A model generated the notes under the pieces. The model was not told the origin of the DNA. It searched no databases and worked only from the letters and a program-made list of their open reading frames with translations. This document shows, in pieces, positions 17,040 through 26,015 of a DNA stretch of 64,000 bases. Origin of the DNA: CAWIVH01 sp963839475 (GTDB lineage: Bacteria > Acidobacteriota > UBA6911); assembly GCA_963839475.1 (NCBI GenBank), contig CAWIVH010000013.1, forward strand, positions 806,001 through 870,000. Direction: 5' to 3'. Positions within the stretch are counted from its first letter, which is position 1. Each line of letters starts with the position of its first letter. A program made the translations under genes and the position numbers.

Positions 17040-17366
17040 ATGAAACTAGGCATTGTCGAGCATATGGATTGCGCGCATTTTTTGCCCGGGCATCCCAAAT
17101 GCGGTCAAATCCATGGCCATACCTACAGGATCGAATTGGTCATCGAGGGACGCCATGATTCCGGCATGATCATGGATTTCGCCGATTTGAAGGCCCGGCT
17201 GCGGAAAACGCTGGCGATTTACGATCACCGGTCATTGAATGACTTCCTCGCGTATCCATCCGTCGAGAATATCTGTGAAATGTTGAAAGGCAAGCTTGAC
17301 CCGGTTCTCGAGTTTCCTTTTTCGATCAGGGTTTGGGAAGGGGAAGGAAAATGGGCTGAAATTTAA
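17040..17366 (+). CDS. queD: 6-carboxy-tetrahydropterin synthase (QueD/PTPS family)
   Basis: QueD converts dihydroneopterin triphosphate to 6-carboxy-tetrahydropterin, an early step of queuosine synthesis. The 108-residue protein has the zinc ligands in AHFLPGH and the CGQIHGHTYRIEL motif, in which the Cys is catalytic and the two His bind zinc, and the C-terminal WEGEG segment. The start is ATG 17040, preceded by GGGAGG; the upstream in-frame extension has no family similarity. No other queuosine genes are close by. A 6-pyruvoyl-tetrahydropterin synthase role is the alternative. Confidence 0.9.
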   Translation: MKLGIVEHMDCAHFLPGHPKCGQIHGHTYRIELVIEGRHDSGMIMDFADLKARLRKTLAIYDHRSLNDFLAYPSVENICEMLKGKLDPVLEFPFSIRVWEGEGKWAEI

Positions 17367-17423
17367 CCGGTTGATCCAAGGTGAAATGTTCAGGCCCTTA
17401 GCGGGATTATTATATTCCTTGGA

Positions 17424-17446
17424 GCGGATCTGCGATGGCGATCCGC
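17424..17446. terminator. Inverted repeat between queD and the SPOR gene
   Basis: GCGGATC (17424-17430) and GATCCGC (17440-17446) form a seven-pair stem with a nine-base loop between two convergent genes. Neither strand has a T-tract, so it is only a possible bidirectional terminator. Confidence 0.35.
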
Positions 17447-17455
17447 GGAGCCGGT

Positions 17456-19045
17456 TCAGGGAACGATCCAAAACTGGGAAATAGTGCGGGCCGCCTTCAG
17501 CTTCTCGCCGGCCTTTCGGGCTTCAAGCCGGCTTGGGAATCCTACCAGCCGCAATCGGTACCAGATCCCCTTCTCATTTAAATCCACTTCTTCAATCACA
17601 GCCTTATATCCCAGTTTTTGCAGCGCTTTTGCCCGCGTGTTGGATTCCTCAAAATTGGGCGAGGCAAACACCTGGACCTTGTATCCCTTTTCCTCCGCCA
17701 CGGGTGGTTTCCCAGCCGGTTTGGGTGCCGTGGTTGCTGCAGCTGCCGACCTGGGTTGAATCGAAGATGGCGGCGAAGCGTTCGGTTGAGCTGCGGTTGT
17801 GGGTGCAGAGGGCGGTTGTACTGCAGGCGCCGGCGCAACGGAAGGTAGCACCGTGGCTGGCTGAGCAGAAACCGGATGAGTCGCGGCCGCCCCCGCACTT
17901 TGCTGCTCCTCGCGGATTGGAACTTCCCTTACGGGGGATTTACTGAGGATCGCCTGGAACGATGTGATTTCTGCGGGGCGGTTCGTGGATCGGGGGCGGG
18001 GTATTGGGACGAAAGGGACTGCGTTTGCGGTTTCATCAACCTTAAGTGGCCTTGAGCCGTCGACCGCGGGTTCCTTCGGCGGAGACGGAGTGGGAGCGGG
18101 GGCTTCGGGAACTTTCTCGGCCGGCTCGGGAGCCGGCTGCGGCACTGGCTCTGCGGGTGCCGGCAATTGCGGTGGCCGGGGTGATGCGGCAGGAGGCGGC
18201 GCAATCATCGGTTTGACGTCCGGCGCTTTAGGCTTTGGAGTCGGGGCGCCCAACACGGGGTAGATTACCGGGTTGAAGAGAAGCCTGGCAAGTTTGGCAT
18301 CCGTCTTTACCAGCTGTGCGACCAGCGCATCCGACTTGCCGGGATCGGCTGCCACAAACCAGCCATATTCCCGATCGAGAGCCTCGGCCAATTGCTTTAG
18401 CATCGCCTGGTCCGGTATTCCCCCGGCTTGTTTTGGCAAAGGGCGAGCGACCAGATACCGCAGGAATTGGCTGACCGCCTCGTAGTAGTGCGGGGCCAAA
18501 TCCTCAGGTTTGGCTTCCTTCTGATAGCGGTAGCCGACGAGACTCGATTTGCCAGGAATAAAATCCAGCAAAAGGGCCACTCCGTTTTTCCCCGGGTTCA
18601 TCTCACCTACCGAAGACCATTTTGCCCCCACGCGGGTAGTAATATACGCGGCTATTTCCGGAGTAATTTCACGGGATTGTCCGAGGGCTTCGACGGCGGC
18701 GGGCAATCCCTCCCAGAACGGAGCCGTCTCAAGGTCGGGGGAATTCTCCATGGTTTTGGCGGACACGATAGGGGCCGCCAACGCCATCCAGCGGAGGTCC
18801 TGATTGTCTGCCGGTATGTTGAGCGGGAGAGCCACGACTCTGGTTGGACCCGCAGGCACCACCTGCGACACGGCCGCCTTCTTTTTGCCGCCAAACAGGC
18901 AGCCTGTCTGGAAGAGCAGGAGGGCCAGAACCGCAGCTGCGCCGCCGATCCACTTTAGGCTGCCAGCTGTTTTCCCCAACAGGCTCACCCCACGGATTTC
19001 AGCGCTGTTCGCCGGTGTTTGCTCGGGTACACTTCTTGCCATCAT
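17456..19045 (-). CDS. SPOR-domain lipoprotein, large
   Basis: A protein of about 529 residues with a hydrophobic N-terminal segment (residues 33-47) ending at a Cys in QTGC, consistent with a lipoprotein signal or membrane anchor. Residues 70-260 have no family I recognise. They are followed by a long Pro/Ala-rich linker (about 260-430) and a C-terminal SPOR domain (GYKVQVFASPNFEESNTRAK through the final RTISQFWIVP). SPOR domains bind denuded septal peptidoglycan glycans, so a cell division or envelope role is likely. A GGAGG sequence precedes the ATG at 19045. The linker GC-richness yields long but meaningless antisense frames. Confidence 0.8.
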   Translation of the reverse strand: MMARSVPEQTPANSAEIRGVSLLGKTAGSLKWIGGAAAVLALLLFQTGCLFGGKKKAAVSQVVPAGPTRVVALPLNIPADNQDLRWMALAAPIVSAKTMENSPDLETAPFWEGLPAAVEALGQSREITPEIAAYITTRVGAKWSSVGEMNPGKNGVALLLDFIPGKSSLVGYRYQKEAKPEDLAPHYYEAVSQFLRYLVARPLPKQAGGIPDQAMLKQLAEALDREYGWFVAADPGKSDALVAQLVKTDAKLARLLFNPVIYPVLGAPTPKPKAPDVKPMIAPPPAASPRPPQLPAPAEPVPQPAPEPAEKVPEAPAPTPSPPKEPAVDGSRPLKVDETANAVPFVPIPRPRSTNRPAEITSFQAILSKSPVREVPIREEQQSAGAAATHPVSAQPATVLPSVAPAPAVQPPSAPTTAAQPNASPPSSIQPRSAAAATTAPKPAGKPPVAEEKGYKVQVFASPNFEESNTRAKALQKLGYKAVIEEVDLNEKGIWYRLRLVGFPSRLEARKAGEKLKAARTISQFWIVP

Positions 19046-19196
19046 CAATTCCTCCGAAAACAGACGCTAACCTTTATCACAAAGCAATGGGTGCACCAAC
19101 CGATTTGTCATTTCACAATATTATTCTTCGAGATCCAAGGTTAGTTTTGATTCTCTGATAGAATGCAGCCTGATCAACAGGGTTCCCGGGTGCAGA

Positions 19197-20153
19197 TTGA
19201 AAACCAACTACTACGCCAGGCATACAAGTAAGCTCAAAAAGGAGCTTTCCTCGAGTCTCGATCGAGAATGGCTCAGGCGGCTTCATGCGCGAAGGCCTTC
19301 ACGGCATTTTGCAGTGTTCCTCTGCCAGGCGCTGCTGCTCGCTGTCGGGATTCTCGGCACGCTCCATTTCCGAGGCTCGGCTGCCTGGATCCCGTTCTCC
19401 GTCATCACGGGCTGGACCCTTTTTAATTTTACTATTCTGCTGCATGAAGTTATTCACGGCCTGGTTTTCCGAATGCCTCGGCCCGGATGGTCCCGGCTCC
19501 TCGAGTTTCTTTATGCTTTGCCCAGCGGAATCTCACCGACGCAGTTTACTCGCTGGCACTTGTCACATCATGAGGAACTTGGTTCTGAGGAGGGGGATCC
19601 CAAACGCCACTATCTCTCCCCAAAATTGAATCGTCGCTGGTTCAAAGCGCTTTACTTTTCCCCCGCCCTCTTCTTCATTTATTTCCGTGCCGCCGCGCGC
19701 GAGACTGCGTCATACCCCGTAACGGTGAGATCGCTGATAATCAAGGAGAGAGCAGCTGCGATTTCCGTGCACCTGACAGCGGCCTTTTTCGCATGGCATG
19801 CTGGAGGCGGCGAAATCCTGGGCAAAGTTTATCTGGTCCCCGTCCTTTTTGTTTTCCCGGTGGCTTTTGCGATTAACCGGCTGGGCCAGCACTATGACAT
19901 CCGGCCGTCAGATCCGGCCCGCTGGAGCACCTTAATGCGGCCCAGCATTTTTTGGGATATCGCCTATCTGTGGTCCAATTACCATCTCGAACACCACTAT
20001 TTCCCGGCTGTTCCTTTCTACAACCTTCCGTCGCTTCATCGTGAATTGCAGGCCTTTTATCGCAAGAAAGGAATGCGAGCGCGCAGCTATTCCTACCTCC
20101 TTTATCATTATCTCTTTTTGAATAAACGTCCCCACACCGACTGGAATGCTTGA
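19197..20153 (+). CDS. Fatty acid desaturase-family membrane protein
   Basis: A 318-residue membrane protein with the three histidine boxes of di-iron acyl desaturases and hydroxylases: HEVIHG at about residue 83, RWHLSHHEE at about 120, and NYHLEHHYFP near 262. Hydrophobic segments at about 40-75 and 190-225 complete the fold. The family inserts double bonds or hydroxyls into acyl chains, and carotenoid enzymes of the same type have similar boxes, so the substrate is unknown. The start is uncertain: TTG 19197 is assumed and no nearby ATG is in frame. It ends 26 bases before the convergent TPM gene. Confidence 0.8.
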   Translation: MKTNYYARHTSKLKKELSSSLDREWLRRLHARRPSRHFAVFLCQALLLAVGILGTLHFRGSAAWIPFSVITGWTLFNFTILLHEVIHGLVFRMPRPGWSRLLEFLYALPSGISPTQFTRWHLSHHEELGSEEGDPKRHYLSPKLNRRWFKALYFSPALFFIYFRAAARETASYPVTVRSLIIKERAAAISVHLTAAFFAWHAGGGEILGKVYLVPVLFVFPVAFAINRLGQHYDIRPSDPARWSTLMRPSIFWDIAYLWSNYHLEHHYFPAVPFYNLPSLHRELQAFYRKKGMRARSYSYLLYHYLFLNKRPHTDWNA

Positions 20154-20179
20154 CGGAAGACTCTGAGGAGGGAACATTG

Positions 20180-20824
20180 TCAGGGTGCGTCGGGGCGAAC
20201 ACGGCGTTCAATGACCATGTTGGACAGTTCGTCGACATCGTCGGGCATACGGGCAAAATGCTGTGACAGAGCACCGCCGCAGATTTCGACAGCCGAACAA
20301 ATCCCTTCTCTAGGCTTTCCGGCTCGAATACCCTCTATGATCCGGTTGCGAACCTCGTCCCAATGCTGGTCGCCCATTTTGGCGTGTATGCCGCGATCGC
20401 CCAGGACGTACACCCGGCGCTCGAAAACCGAAAGATAAATCAGGATCCCGTTCGAGTCTTTGGTGCGGTAGAGCCCGCTGGCATAAAATTCGCTGAAGGC
20501 CGCGTCCTTAACCCGAGCGTCCAATTCGACTTTGCGGATAAAATGGCGCCGCCAGGGCATCTGTGGCAGGAGGGCAAGACATACTGCGAACGATACCAGT
20601 TGAGTCCACAAAACCAGCCCGATGGTGTGTTCAATCGGAATCGCCAGATAGATCGCGGTTGCCACGAACATGAAAGCCAGGGAACCTTGAAGCGTCGCGT
20701 GGTCATAGCGCGCCGACGCGTCTGCAAGGGCGAAAACTATCTCGCCGGAAGTCTTTTCCTCGGCCCGCTTGATGGATTCAGCGATAGCCGTTTTATCCGT
20801 CTCGGTCAACAGAGAAGATGCCAT
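20180..20824 (-). CDS. TPM-domain membrane protein
   Basis: The 214-residue protein has a TPM domain (TLP18.3/Psb32/MOLO-1 type) starting TETDKTAIAESIKRAEEKTSGEIV. The domain is interrupted by two hydrophobic helices at about residues 45-85, and the second half begins near ARVKDAAFSEFY and contains YLSVFERRVYVLGDRGI. The gene follows a second TPM gene and lemA on the same strand, a common grouping in bacteria. A function in membrane protein or envelope maintenance is inferred from the family only. Confidence 0.75.
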   Translation of the reverse strand: MASSLLTETDKTAIAESIKRAEEKTSGEIVFALADASARYDHATLQGSLAFMFVATAIYLAIPIEHTIGLVLWTQLVSFAVCLALLPQMPWRRHFIRKVELDARVKDAAFSEFYASGLYRTKDSNGILIYLSVFERRVYVLGDRGIHAKMGDQHWDEVRNRIIEGIRAGKPREGICSAVEICGGALSQHFARMPDDVDELSNMVIERRVRPDAP

Positions 20825-20899
20825 AGATTCCGCTTCTGGAAGAGTGCTTTAGTTAATGAGTCACGACACCGAATAGATCCTTTTTATACAAGGATCCTG

Positions 20900-21787
20900 T
20901 CACCAACTCCCGGAAGATCCTCCACCGCCGAAGCCTCCGCCACCACCGGAAAATCCGCCGCCGGAAAATCCACCTCCTCCACCCCAGGAACTACCTCCCC
21001 CTCCCGAAATAAAAGGTCCGCCAAACCCGCCAGATCGCGTGCCCGAGGACCGAGTGCCGGCACGCACAGCTGCGCCAACGATTCCGCCAAGAACGGCCCC
21101 CACCCCTCCTCCGATCAGCAGGCCCATCCATAGGATCCCGAAAAGGGAATGGGCAAAATACATACCGGCCCCCGCTCCGAGAAGGCCTCCGCCCCATTTC
21201 CCGGTTGTGCCTAGAATGGCCAGGAGGGGAAAAAGGAGAAAAATCAACCAATCGAAGGATCTCCGGGCCGAACCGCTCCGACTTGGCTGTCGTGCCGGCT
21301 TTGAAGCCTGGTAGGTTCCCCGTACTACCTGGATTATGCCGGCAGCGGCGGCATCGATTCCGCCGTAATAATCGTGCTCGCGGAAATGGGGGGCGAGTTC
21401 ATTCTGGATAATGCGCCGGCTCAATGCATCGGTGAGCTTGGCCTCCAGCCCGTACCCGACTTCGATCCGAATTTTCCTTTCCTTCATGGCAATCAGCATC
21501 AGCGCGCCATTGTCGCGCCCTTTCTGACCGAGTTTCCATGCGGTGGCTACCCGTTCCGAGTAGTCCTCCAGGGCCTCATTTTCCAGGCTGGGAATGATCA
21601 GAATAGCAAGCTGCGTGGAATCCGTTTCTTCCAGATTCCTTAGCTTGTTTTCGAGGTCAGCCACCTGTTCCTGCGAAAGGATTCCGGCAGTGTCGGTTAC
21701 TCGTGACTGAAGCTTGGGCACCTCCAGCCCGAAGGCGGCAGGAATTACGGCCGCCAGCAGGGCTAGAGCGAGGAAATTGCGTCGCAT
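20900..21787 (-). CDS. TPM-domain protein with glycine-rich tail (YgcG-like)
   Basis: The 295-residue protein has a signal peptide ending near VIPAAFG, a TPM domain at about residues 25-150 (QSRVTDTAGILSQEQ start), one or two hydrophobic helices at about 175-225, and a tail made almost only of Gly, Ser and Phe in GGGGF-type repeats. This is the YgcG/DUF-TPM arrangement seen beside LemA. The Gly-rich tail is a low-complexity coding repeat. The gene starts nine bases after lemA ends and is followed by the other TPM gene 75 bases on, so the three are probably one operon. The molecular role is not known. Confidence 0.82.
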   Translation of the reverse strand: MRRNFLALALLAAVIPAAFGLEVPKLQSRVTDTAGILSQEQVADLENKLRNLEETDSTQLAILIIPSLENEALEDYSERVATAWKLGQKGRDNGALMLIAMKERKIRIEVGYGLEAKLTDALSRRIIQNELAPHFREHDYYGGIDAAAAGIIQVVRGTYQASKPARQPSRSGSARRSFDWLIFLLFPLLAILGTTGKWGGGLLGAGAGMYFAHSLFGILWMGLLIGGGVGAVLGGIVGAAVRAGTRSSGTRSGGFGGPFISGGGGSSWGGGGGFSGGGFSGGGGGFGGGGSSGSW

Positions 21788-21796
21788 GAAAGGTTC

Positions 21797-22408
21797 CTAC
21801 TTGCCGAAATCAACCACGGGTACCTTTTCGCTGCCCGGGGCTGCCTGGAAATACTGTTTTTCCTGAAAATTGAAGGCACGGGCCACAAGAACACCCGGGA
21901 ATTGCTTGACCATGATATTGTAGGATTGCGCGGCCTCGTTGAATCGCTTCCTTTCCACTGTAATCCGGTTTTCAGTCCCTTCCAGCTGGCTCTGAAGCTC
22001 AAGGAAGTTCTGATTTGCCTTGAGATCAGGGTATTTTTCTACTACCACCATGAGCCGTGACAACGCGCTGGTCAGTCCGCTCTGGGCCTGTTGAAACTTC
22101 TGGAATTCCGCCGGGTTGTTCAGGATGTCTTTGGTCATCTGGATCGAGCCGACCTGGGCGCGGGAAGCCGTAACTGCTTCCAGAGTCTCCCTTTCATGGC
22201 CCGCGTATCCTTTGACCGTGGCAACAAGATTCGGTATCAAGTCTGCCCGCCTCTGGTACACATTTTGAACCTGTGCCCACGAAGCAGTCACTCCCTGATC
22301 CTGAGCGACCATATTGTTATACATCGTGCGCACAGAAAGCAGAGCGATGATCGTACCTAGAACTAAAACTCCCAGACACCCCAATCCCGCCAGCCAACCT
22401 TTGCTCAT
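21797..22408 (-). CDS. lemA: LemA family protein
   Basis: LemA proteins are membrane-anchored helical proteins of unclear function. This one has an N-terminal hydrophobic segment (WLAGLGCLGVLVLGTIIALL), then a long helical domain with NNMVAQDQGVTASWAQVQNVYQRRADLIPNL, the family hallmark, and ends with a short tail. ATG 22408 is preferred because GGGAGG sits six bases before it; an in-frame start 54 bases upstream lacks support. It is the first gene of a lemA-TPM-TPM set and lies 54 bases downstream of murB. Confidence 0.9.
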   Translation of the reverse strand: MSKGWLAGLGCLGVLVLGTIIALLSVRTMYNNMVAQDQGVTASWAQVQNVYQRRADLIPNLVATVKGYAGHERETLEAVTASRAQVGSIQMTKDILNNPAEFQKFQQAQSGLTSALSRLMVVVEKYPDLKANQNFLELQSQLEGTENRITVERKRFNEAAQSYNIMVKQFPGVLVARAFNFQEKQYFQAAPGSEKVPVVDFGK

Positions 22409-22462
22409 GCAGCCCTCCCCCGTTTCATTTGATTCGCTGCTTATAGTCGTCCGCCGATTCAA

Positions 22463-23542
22463 TTATTCGAATTTTTCCTGTTCGAACCCCACAAAGACCG
22501 GCTCCGGCCTCAACCGGATTTTAAAGATAGCAAAAACCCCGGATTGAATCTCTCTCATAAGATTTATGATCTCAACTGCGGTGGCATTGCCGCGATTGGT
22601 CAACGCCAGAGAGTGCCTGGAAGATATGGCGACTTGCCCCCTCGTATACCCCTTAAAGAATCCGGCCCGTTCGATAAGCCAGGCTGCCGGGATCTTGATA
22701 TCACCTGAAGCTGTCTTGTGGCAAGGTATGGATTCCCCCCATGTCAGGCTGCCTTTGGTGCGCGCTGCTTCTTCGATCGCGGCGATGGAGGCGGCATCCA
22801 AAACGGGATTTTTAAAGAAAGATCCCGCACTTCGGCAGTCAGGATCACCCTCCTTGAGCAACATTGCTTTCTCTCCCCGGATTTCGAGGACCGCCTTGCG
22901 GACGTCGAGGAGTGTAGGCCGATCTCGTTCCGACAAGCGGCGCCGGATATCTTCGTATCTAAGGCAGGGCGCAGCATCCTGCAGCAGCCGGAAGCTCACC
23001 TCGAGGATGATGTATCGGTTAAGCTCGCTTCCATTAAAGATGCTTTCCCGGTAAGAAAAACCGCATTCCGCGCACGTGAGGTGCCTGCAGATCATGGTTT
23101 TTCGATCGAGCACTTTCACCGTTTCAACGGCTTCGCTTACCTCCTGCCCATAGGCGCCGACATTTTGAATCGGAGTCGCACCGACCGACCCCGGAATGCC
23201 GCTCAATGCTTCCACGCCGCCCAAATTCCTCTCGACGGCATACTGAACGAAAGCGTCCCATTCCTCACCGGCGGCGACGGAAATAAGGGCGGTTTTTGAG
23301 ATGGTTTGGTCCCGGATCCCACGCAGCCGCATCCGAATAACCAATCCGTCAAATCCGGCATCCGAGATGACAAGATTGCTTCCCCTGCCTAGAATGAAGG
23401 TTGGGCAGCCTCTGGTTTCGGCGAAGTTCAATCCCTCTGCCAAATCATGCTCATCCAATGCATCCAAAAAATAGCGGGCGTTCCCTCCAACTCCAAGGCT
23501 TGTGTGTGGGGCGAGCGGGACATTTTCCGACAATTGAAGCAT
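22463..23542 (-). CDS. murB: UDP-N-acetylenolpyruvoylglucosamine reductase
   Basis: MurB reduces UDP-N-acetylenolpyruvoylglucosamine to UDP-N-acetylmuramate in peptidoglycan synthesis. The roughly 359-residue flavoprotein has the FAD-binding PTFILGRGSNLVISDAG, the SGIPGSVGATPIQNVGAYGQE signature, the YRES segment and the catalytic Ser in RSAGSFFKNP. It is of the longer E. coli-like type I. The ATG at 23542 has an AAGG sequence upstream. It lies away from a mur/dcw cluster, with aguB 170 bases upstream. Confidence 0.95.
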   Translation of the reverse strand: MLQLSENVPLAPHTSLGVGGNARYFLDALDEHDLAEGLNFAETRGCPTFILGRGSNLVISDAGFDGLVIRMRLRGIRDQTISKTALISVAAGEEWDAFVQYAVERNLGGVEALSGIPGSVGATPIQNVGAYGQEVSEAVETVKVLDRKTMICRHLTCAECGFSYRESIFNGSELNRYIILEVSFRLLQDAAPCLRYEDIRRRLSERDRPTLLDVRKAVLEIRGEKAMLLKEGDPDCRSAGSFFKNPVLDAASIAAIEEAARTKGSLTWGESIPCHKTASGDIKIPAAWLIERAGFFKGYTRGQVAISSRHSLALTNRGNATAVEIINLMREIQSGVFAIFKIRLRPEPVFVGFEQEKFE

Positions 23543-23712
23543 TTTCCAGCCTTGCTGAATGATCAAATGAAGAAAAATCGCGGATAACTCCGGCGGAATG
23601 CCCTTTCGGGAATGGCTGCCTGTAGCAACCGTCCTGCCTGCCCGCGGCGGCGAACCCGGCCCGGCAGCGAAGGGAACTCATCCTTGCTGAAATCCGAGAG
23701 GGATGCCATTTT

Positions 23713-24585
23713 TCAATCCAGGTATCTTTGGATGATGGTTCCGTAGGCGTCAACTCTCCGGTCACGCAGAAACGGCCAATGAATCCGGGCCGTCTCAACC
23801 ATGGATAGGTCGCAATGGACCACGAGAATCTCCTCGCGTTCATGGGATGCTGCCTGGAGAATGGCTCCGTCAGGACCCGCGACAAAGCTGGCTCCCCAGA
23901 AATCGATTCCCCCGTCGGCGGCTCCTTCATGTCCGGTCCGATTCACCGCGGCGACAAATACCCCATTGGCAATTGCGTGGCTTTGCTGGATTGTTTGCCA
24001 GGCCGCGTGCTGTGTGGCTCCATGCATCGCTTTCTCCGCCGGATGCCAGCCTATGGCCGTTGGATAAAACAGAACTGTCGCGCCGCTCAGCGCGGTCAGA
24101 CGCGCCGCCTCCGGGTACCACTGGTCCCAGCAGATGAGTACCCCAATTCTCCCTTTGCTTGTGTTCCAGGTTTTGAACCCGAGGTCGCCCGGTGAAAAAT
24201 AGAACTTTTCATAATAAAGAGGGTCATCCGGAATGTGCATTTTTCGATAGGTGCCGAGCCAACTGCCATCCGCGTCGATAATTGCGGCGGAGTTGTGAAA
24301 TACTCCGGGAGCGCGTCGTTCGAAAATCGGCACAACCAGGACGACTCCGAGTTCCGCGGCGAGAGAGGACATTTCGTTCGTCGTCGGCCCGGGCACGGAT
24401 TCCGCCAAGTCAAAACACGCATGATCTTCCGTTTGACAGAAATAAAGCGAAAGGAACAATTCAGGCAGGCAAACGATCTCAGCCCCAAGCGAGGCGGCTT
24501 GGCGGACCTGACTGCAGGCTTTTTCCAGGTTCTCCCGCGGATCGGGGCGGCATGACATCTGGATCAATCCAATCTTCAGTGGCAT
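23713..24585 (-). CDS. aguB: N-carbamoylputrescine amidase-type nitrilase
   Basis: A 290-residue member of the nitrilase superfamily. The Glu-Lys-Cys triad is visible in LPELFLS, YRKMHIPDDP and LICWDQWYPEAAR, and the sequence resembles N-carbamoylputrescine amidase throughout. That enzyme makes putrescine from agmatine by way of N-carbamoylputrescine. The ATG at 24585 opens MPLKIGLIQM, which matches the family N-terminus. The agmatine deiminase partner (aguA) is not in this window, so the substrate is assigned by family resemblance. Confidence 0.88.
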   Translation of the reverse strand: MPLKIGLIQMSCRPDPRENLEKACSQVRQAASLGAEIVCLPELFLSLYFCQTEDHACFDLAESVPGPTTNEMSSLAAELGVVLVVPIFERRAPGVFHNSAAIIDADGSWLGTYRKMHIPDDPLYYEKFYFSPGDLGFKTWNTSKGRIGVLICWDQWYPEAARLTALSGATVLFYPTAIGWHPAEKAMHGATQHAAWQTIQQSHAIANGVFVAAVNRTGHEGAADGGIDFWGASFVAGPDGAILQAASHEREEILVVHCDLSMVETARIHWPFLRDRRVDAYGTIIQRYLD

Positions 24586-24634
24586 AAGGCGATTATAACA
24601 CGGGCTCGGTGGGGCTGGACGATGGCCCGGGAGT

Positions 24635-24663
24635 CCGGGTTTTTCCATTTCCGAGAAACCCGG
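24635..24663. other. Hairpin in aguB / acyltransferase-like divergent gap
   Basis: An 11-pair hairpin (one G-T pair, 24635-24645 with 24653-24663, loop CATTTCC) sits in the gap between two divergent genes. It lies about 105 bases upstream of the plus-strand gene and 50 bases upstream of aguB. It may be an RNA leader structure or operator. No T-tract follows it on the plus strand. Confidence 0.4.
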
Positions 24664-24770
24664 AGCTTGCCCGTGGCCGCAGACATTAGCCCGCAGTTTT
24701 AGCTTGTCGCTCGCAAGAATCTAATACAGACTAGCCGGCAAATTTTACCCGGAAATCCATATAGTGGAAA

Positions 24771-25994
24771 ATGCCGGCGGCGTCGAGGTGCGCGTTAATG
24801 GGCGGCCAACTTAAAGAAGTATCAGAGGAGAAAAAGCCGGAAGCTGCCGCAGTGGCGGCCGATCGCACGGCAGGTCGGTTTGGGTTTATCGATCTGCTCC
24901 GCGGTTTCGCGCTCGTGGTCATGATCGAGACGCACGTGATCAATGCCTACCTGCCTATGTCGTTAAGGCACACCTGGTTTTTCTTCTGGCTCACCTTCTT
25001 CAACGGTCTCGTCGCGCCGACCTTTCTGTTCGCCTCGGGTTTTTCGTTAATGCTTCAGGGTCGGAAACAATGGTCGAACTGGCTTGGATTCAATATCCAA
25101 TTCTGGAAACAGATGAGACGGTTGGGTTTTATTTTGCTGGTGGCCTATTACAGCCATCTTCAGCATTTTGCATTGAGCCGGTACTTAGGCGAGCAGGATC
25201 CGGCGATCTGGAAAACCACACTTCAGGTTGACATCCTGCAATGCATCGGGGTTTCCCTGCTGATTATCCACCTGCTGATATTTATCCTGAGAAAGCCCGC
25301 CATTACCGCTTGGAGTGCGATGGTCCTGGCGATTGGTGTGGCCATGTTCACGCCCCTCGTGTGGTCCCATGATTTTACTCCGCAGCTTCCTTTGGCACTG
25401 GCACTGTTTCTAAACCCACACGGAATTTCGCTATTTCCTCTCTTCCCCTGGATGTCGTTCATTTTCTGTGGAGTTTTCGTCAGCCAAAGGTTTACGCGGG
25501 CCTGGGAAGGCGGATGCGACCGGCCCTTCATGGTGAAAACCGCATTGGCGGGCGGAGTCATGATTCTAGCGGGCCTGATGGGAACCCGCATTCCATGGTC
25601 CCTACCGGGCCAGGGCAATTACTTCACCACGAGCCCCCTCTACGTCCTGATCCGGCTCGGCTGCGTTCTGATTTTTTGCAGTTCGTGGTATGCCCTCGAG
25701 AAATATAGGCGTTTCGCCCCCTCTTCCATCCGTCTGGCCGGCCAGGAATCGCTTCTCGTCTATGGGGTTCATCTCTGGGTCATCTTCGCGTTCCTCCGAG
25801 GGAGGCATCTCGGGCCGATCTTAGGGCTGGAGATGGGTTATTTGATGTGTTTTCTGGTCAGTGCCGCGATCATTTTGTTCATGCTCTGGCTGGCGAGAAA
25901 ATGGAACGGGTGGAAGAAAAACTATCCTTCCCGGATCAAGCGGGGTCAATTTGTGGTCGTCATGCTGATGATCATTATTTTCCTTTTACGCTGA
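24771..25994 (+). CDS. Heparan-alpha-glucosaminide acetyltransferase-like membrane protein
   Basis: A polytopic membrane protein of 407 residues with about ten hydrophobic segments. The start of the core, GFIDLLRGFALVVMIETHVIN at residues 37-57, fits the DUF1624/HGSNAT catalytic-domain family, whose first helix carries a conserved histidine in a similar setting. The family transfers acetyl groups from cytoplasmic acetyl-CoA to extracytoplasmic sugars in animals; bacterial members are mostly uncharacterised. A hydrophilic N-terminal stretch of about 35 residues precedes the core. The next in-frame ATG, at 24798, is an alternative start. It is monocistronic by spacing. Confidence 0.65.
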   Translation: MPAASRCALMGGQLKEVSEEKKPEAAAVAADRTAGRFGFIDLLRGFALVVMIETHVINAYLPMSLRHTWFFFWLTFFNGLVAPTFLFASGFSLMLQGRKQWSNWLGFNIQFWKQMRRLGFILLVAYYSHLQHFALSRYLGEQDPAIWKTTLQVDILQCIGVSLLIIHLLIFILRKPAITAWSAMVLAIGVAMFTPLVWSHDFTPQLPLALALFLNPHGISLFPLFPWMSFIFCGVFVSQRFTRAWEGGCDRPFMVKTALAGGVMILAGLMGTRIPWSLPGQGNYFTTSPLYVLIRLGCVLIFCSSWYALEKYRRFAPSSIRLAGQESLLVYGVHLWVIFAFLRGRHLGPILGLEMGYLMCFLVSAAIILFMLWLARKWNGWKKNYPSRIKRGQFVVVMLMIIIFLLR

Positions 25995-26015
25995 GCGACC
26001 CTCGAGTCCGGACCT

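Noticed and set aside
17964..18263. Gly/Ala-rich plus-strand frame
   Set aside because: Complement of the Pro/Ala-rich linker in the SPOR lipoprotein.
20911..21010. Apparent DNA repeat of GGAGGC type
   Set aside because: Explained by the Gly-rich protein tail of the TPM gene.
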